This document shows, in pieces, positions 21,788-21,822 of a stretch of DNA of 21,822 nt (the stretch's first letter is position 1; each line of letters starts with the position of its first letter). The translations under genes and the position numbers were made by a program. The DNA is taken from the NCBI GenBank assembly GCA_002686295.1, contig NZBB01000026.1, positions 1-21,822 of the forward strand, read 5' to 3'. The notes under the pieces were generated by a model that saw only the letters and a list, made by a program, of their open reading frames with translations, was not told where the DNA came from and did not search any database. Source of the stretch: Candidatus Woesearchaeota archaeon. GTDB lineage: Archaea; Nanobdellota; Nanobdellia; Woesearchaeales; GCA-2686295.

Positions 21788-21822
21788 TTTCTGAAGTATT
21801 ATTTTTTGTTTTTTGAAATGAA

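Overview
This window looks like a chromosomal stretch of an AT-rich archaeon, most likely a small-genome DPANN lineage (Woesearchaeota/Pacearchaeota-like; this placement is inference). Archaeal markers are aRF1, hypusine-type aIF5A, ribosomal protein eL40, both topoisomerase VI subunits, RIO1 kinase, a two-KH Dim2/Pno1-like protein, archaeal-type DnaG, an archaeal-type TrpRS and class I FBP aldolase. Many genes also carry a TATA-like box 24-30 bases before an ATG, as expected for leaderless archaeal transcripts. No insertion sequence, CRISPR array, integrase or tRNA was seen, so this is core chromosome rather than a mobile island.

Layout. 1-1858 (+): translation genes, namely the 3' part of aRF1, an overlapping HExxH metallopeptidase, aIF5A, and a short eL40 gene starting at TTG. 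1894-4366: an M50 site-2 protease (+), a convergent winged-helix-like protein (-) and a tRNA G10 methyltransferase-like gene (+). 4349-8218 (-): a degenerate PEP-synthase-like protein with a very long acidic linker, then the aldolase and a PfkB sugar kinase in one transcription unit. 8304-9924: an orphan 197-residue protein, a PHP phosphoesterase and a divergent AbrB-like protein. 9927-15717: topoisomerase VI A and B, a membrane protein on the opposite strand, KH protein, RIO1 and DnaG. 15718-16050: a GC-rich island that is probably a structured noncoding RNA. 16051-17418 (-): a membrane-anchored parvulin isomerase fused to a thioredoxin-like domain. 17555-20381 (+): HerA/FtsK-like ATPase, MFS transporter and a small acidic protein. 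20383-21755 (-): a two-helix membrane protein and TrpRS.

Genes are packed tightly. All five convergent pairs overlap or are separated by one or two bases, and divergent pairs appear to share or closely abut TATA boxes. Two initiation modes coexist: leaderless genes with a TATA box about 26 bases before the ATG, and leadered genes with GAGGTG/GGAGG ribosome binding sites, two of which use TTG. The items most worth a second look are the RNA island, the parvulin-thioredoxin fusion, the PEP-synthase-like pseudoenzyme, and the orphan and small proteins.
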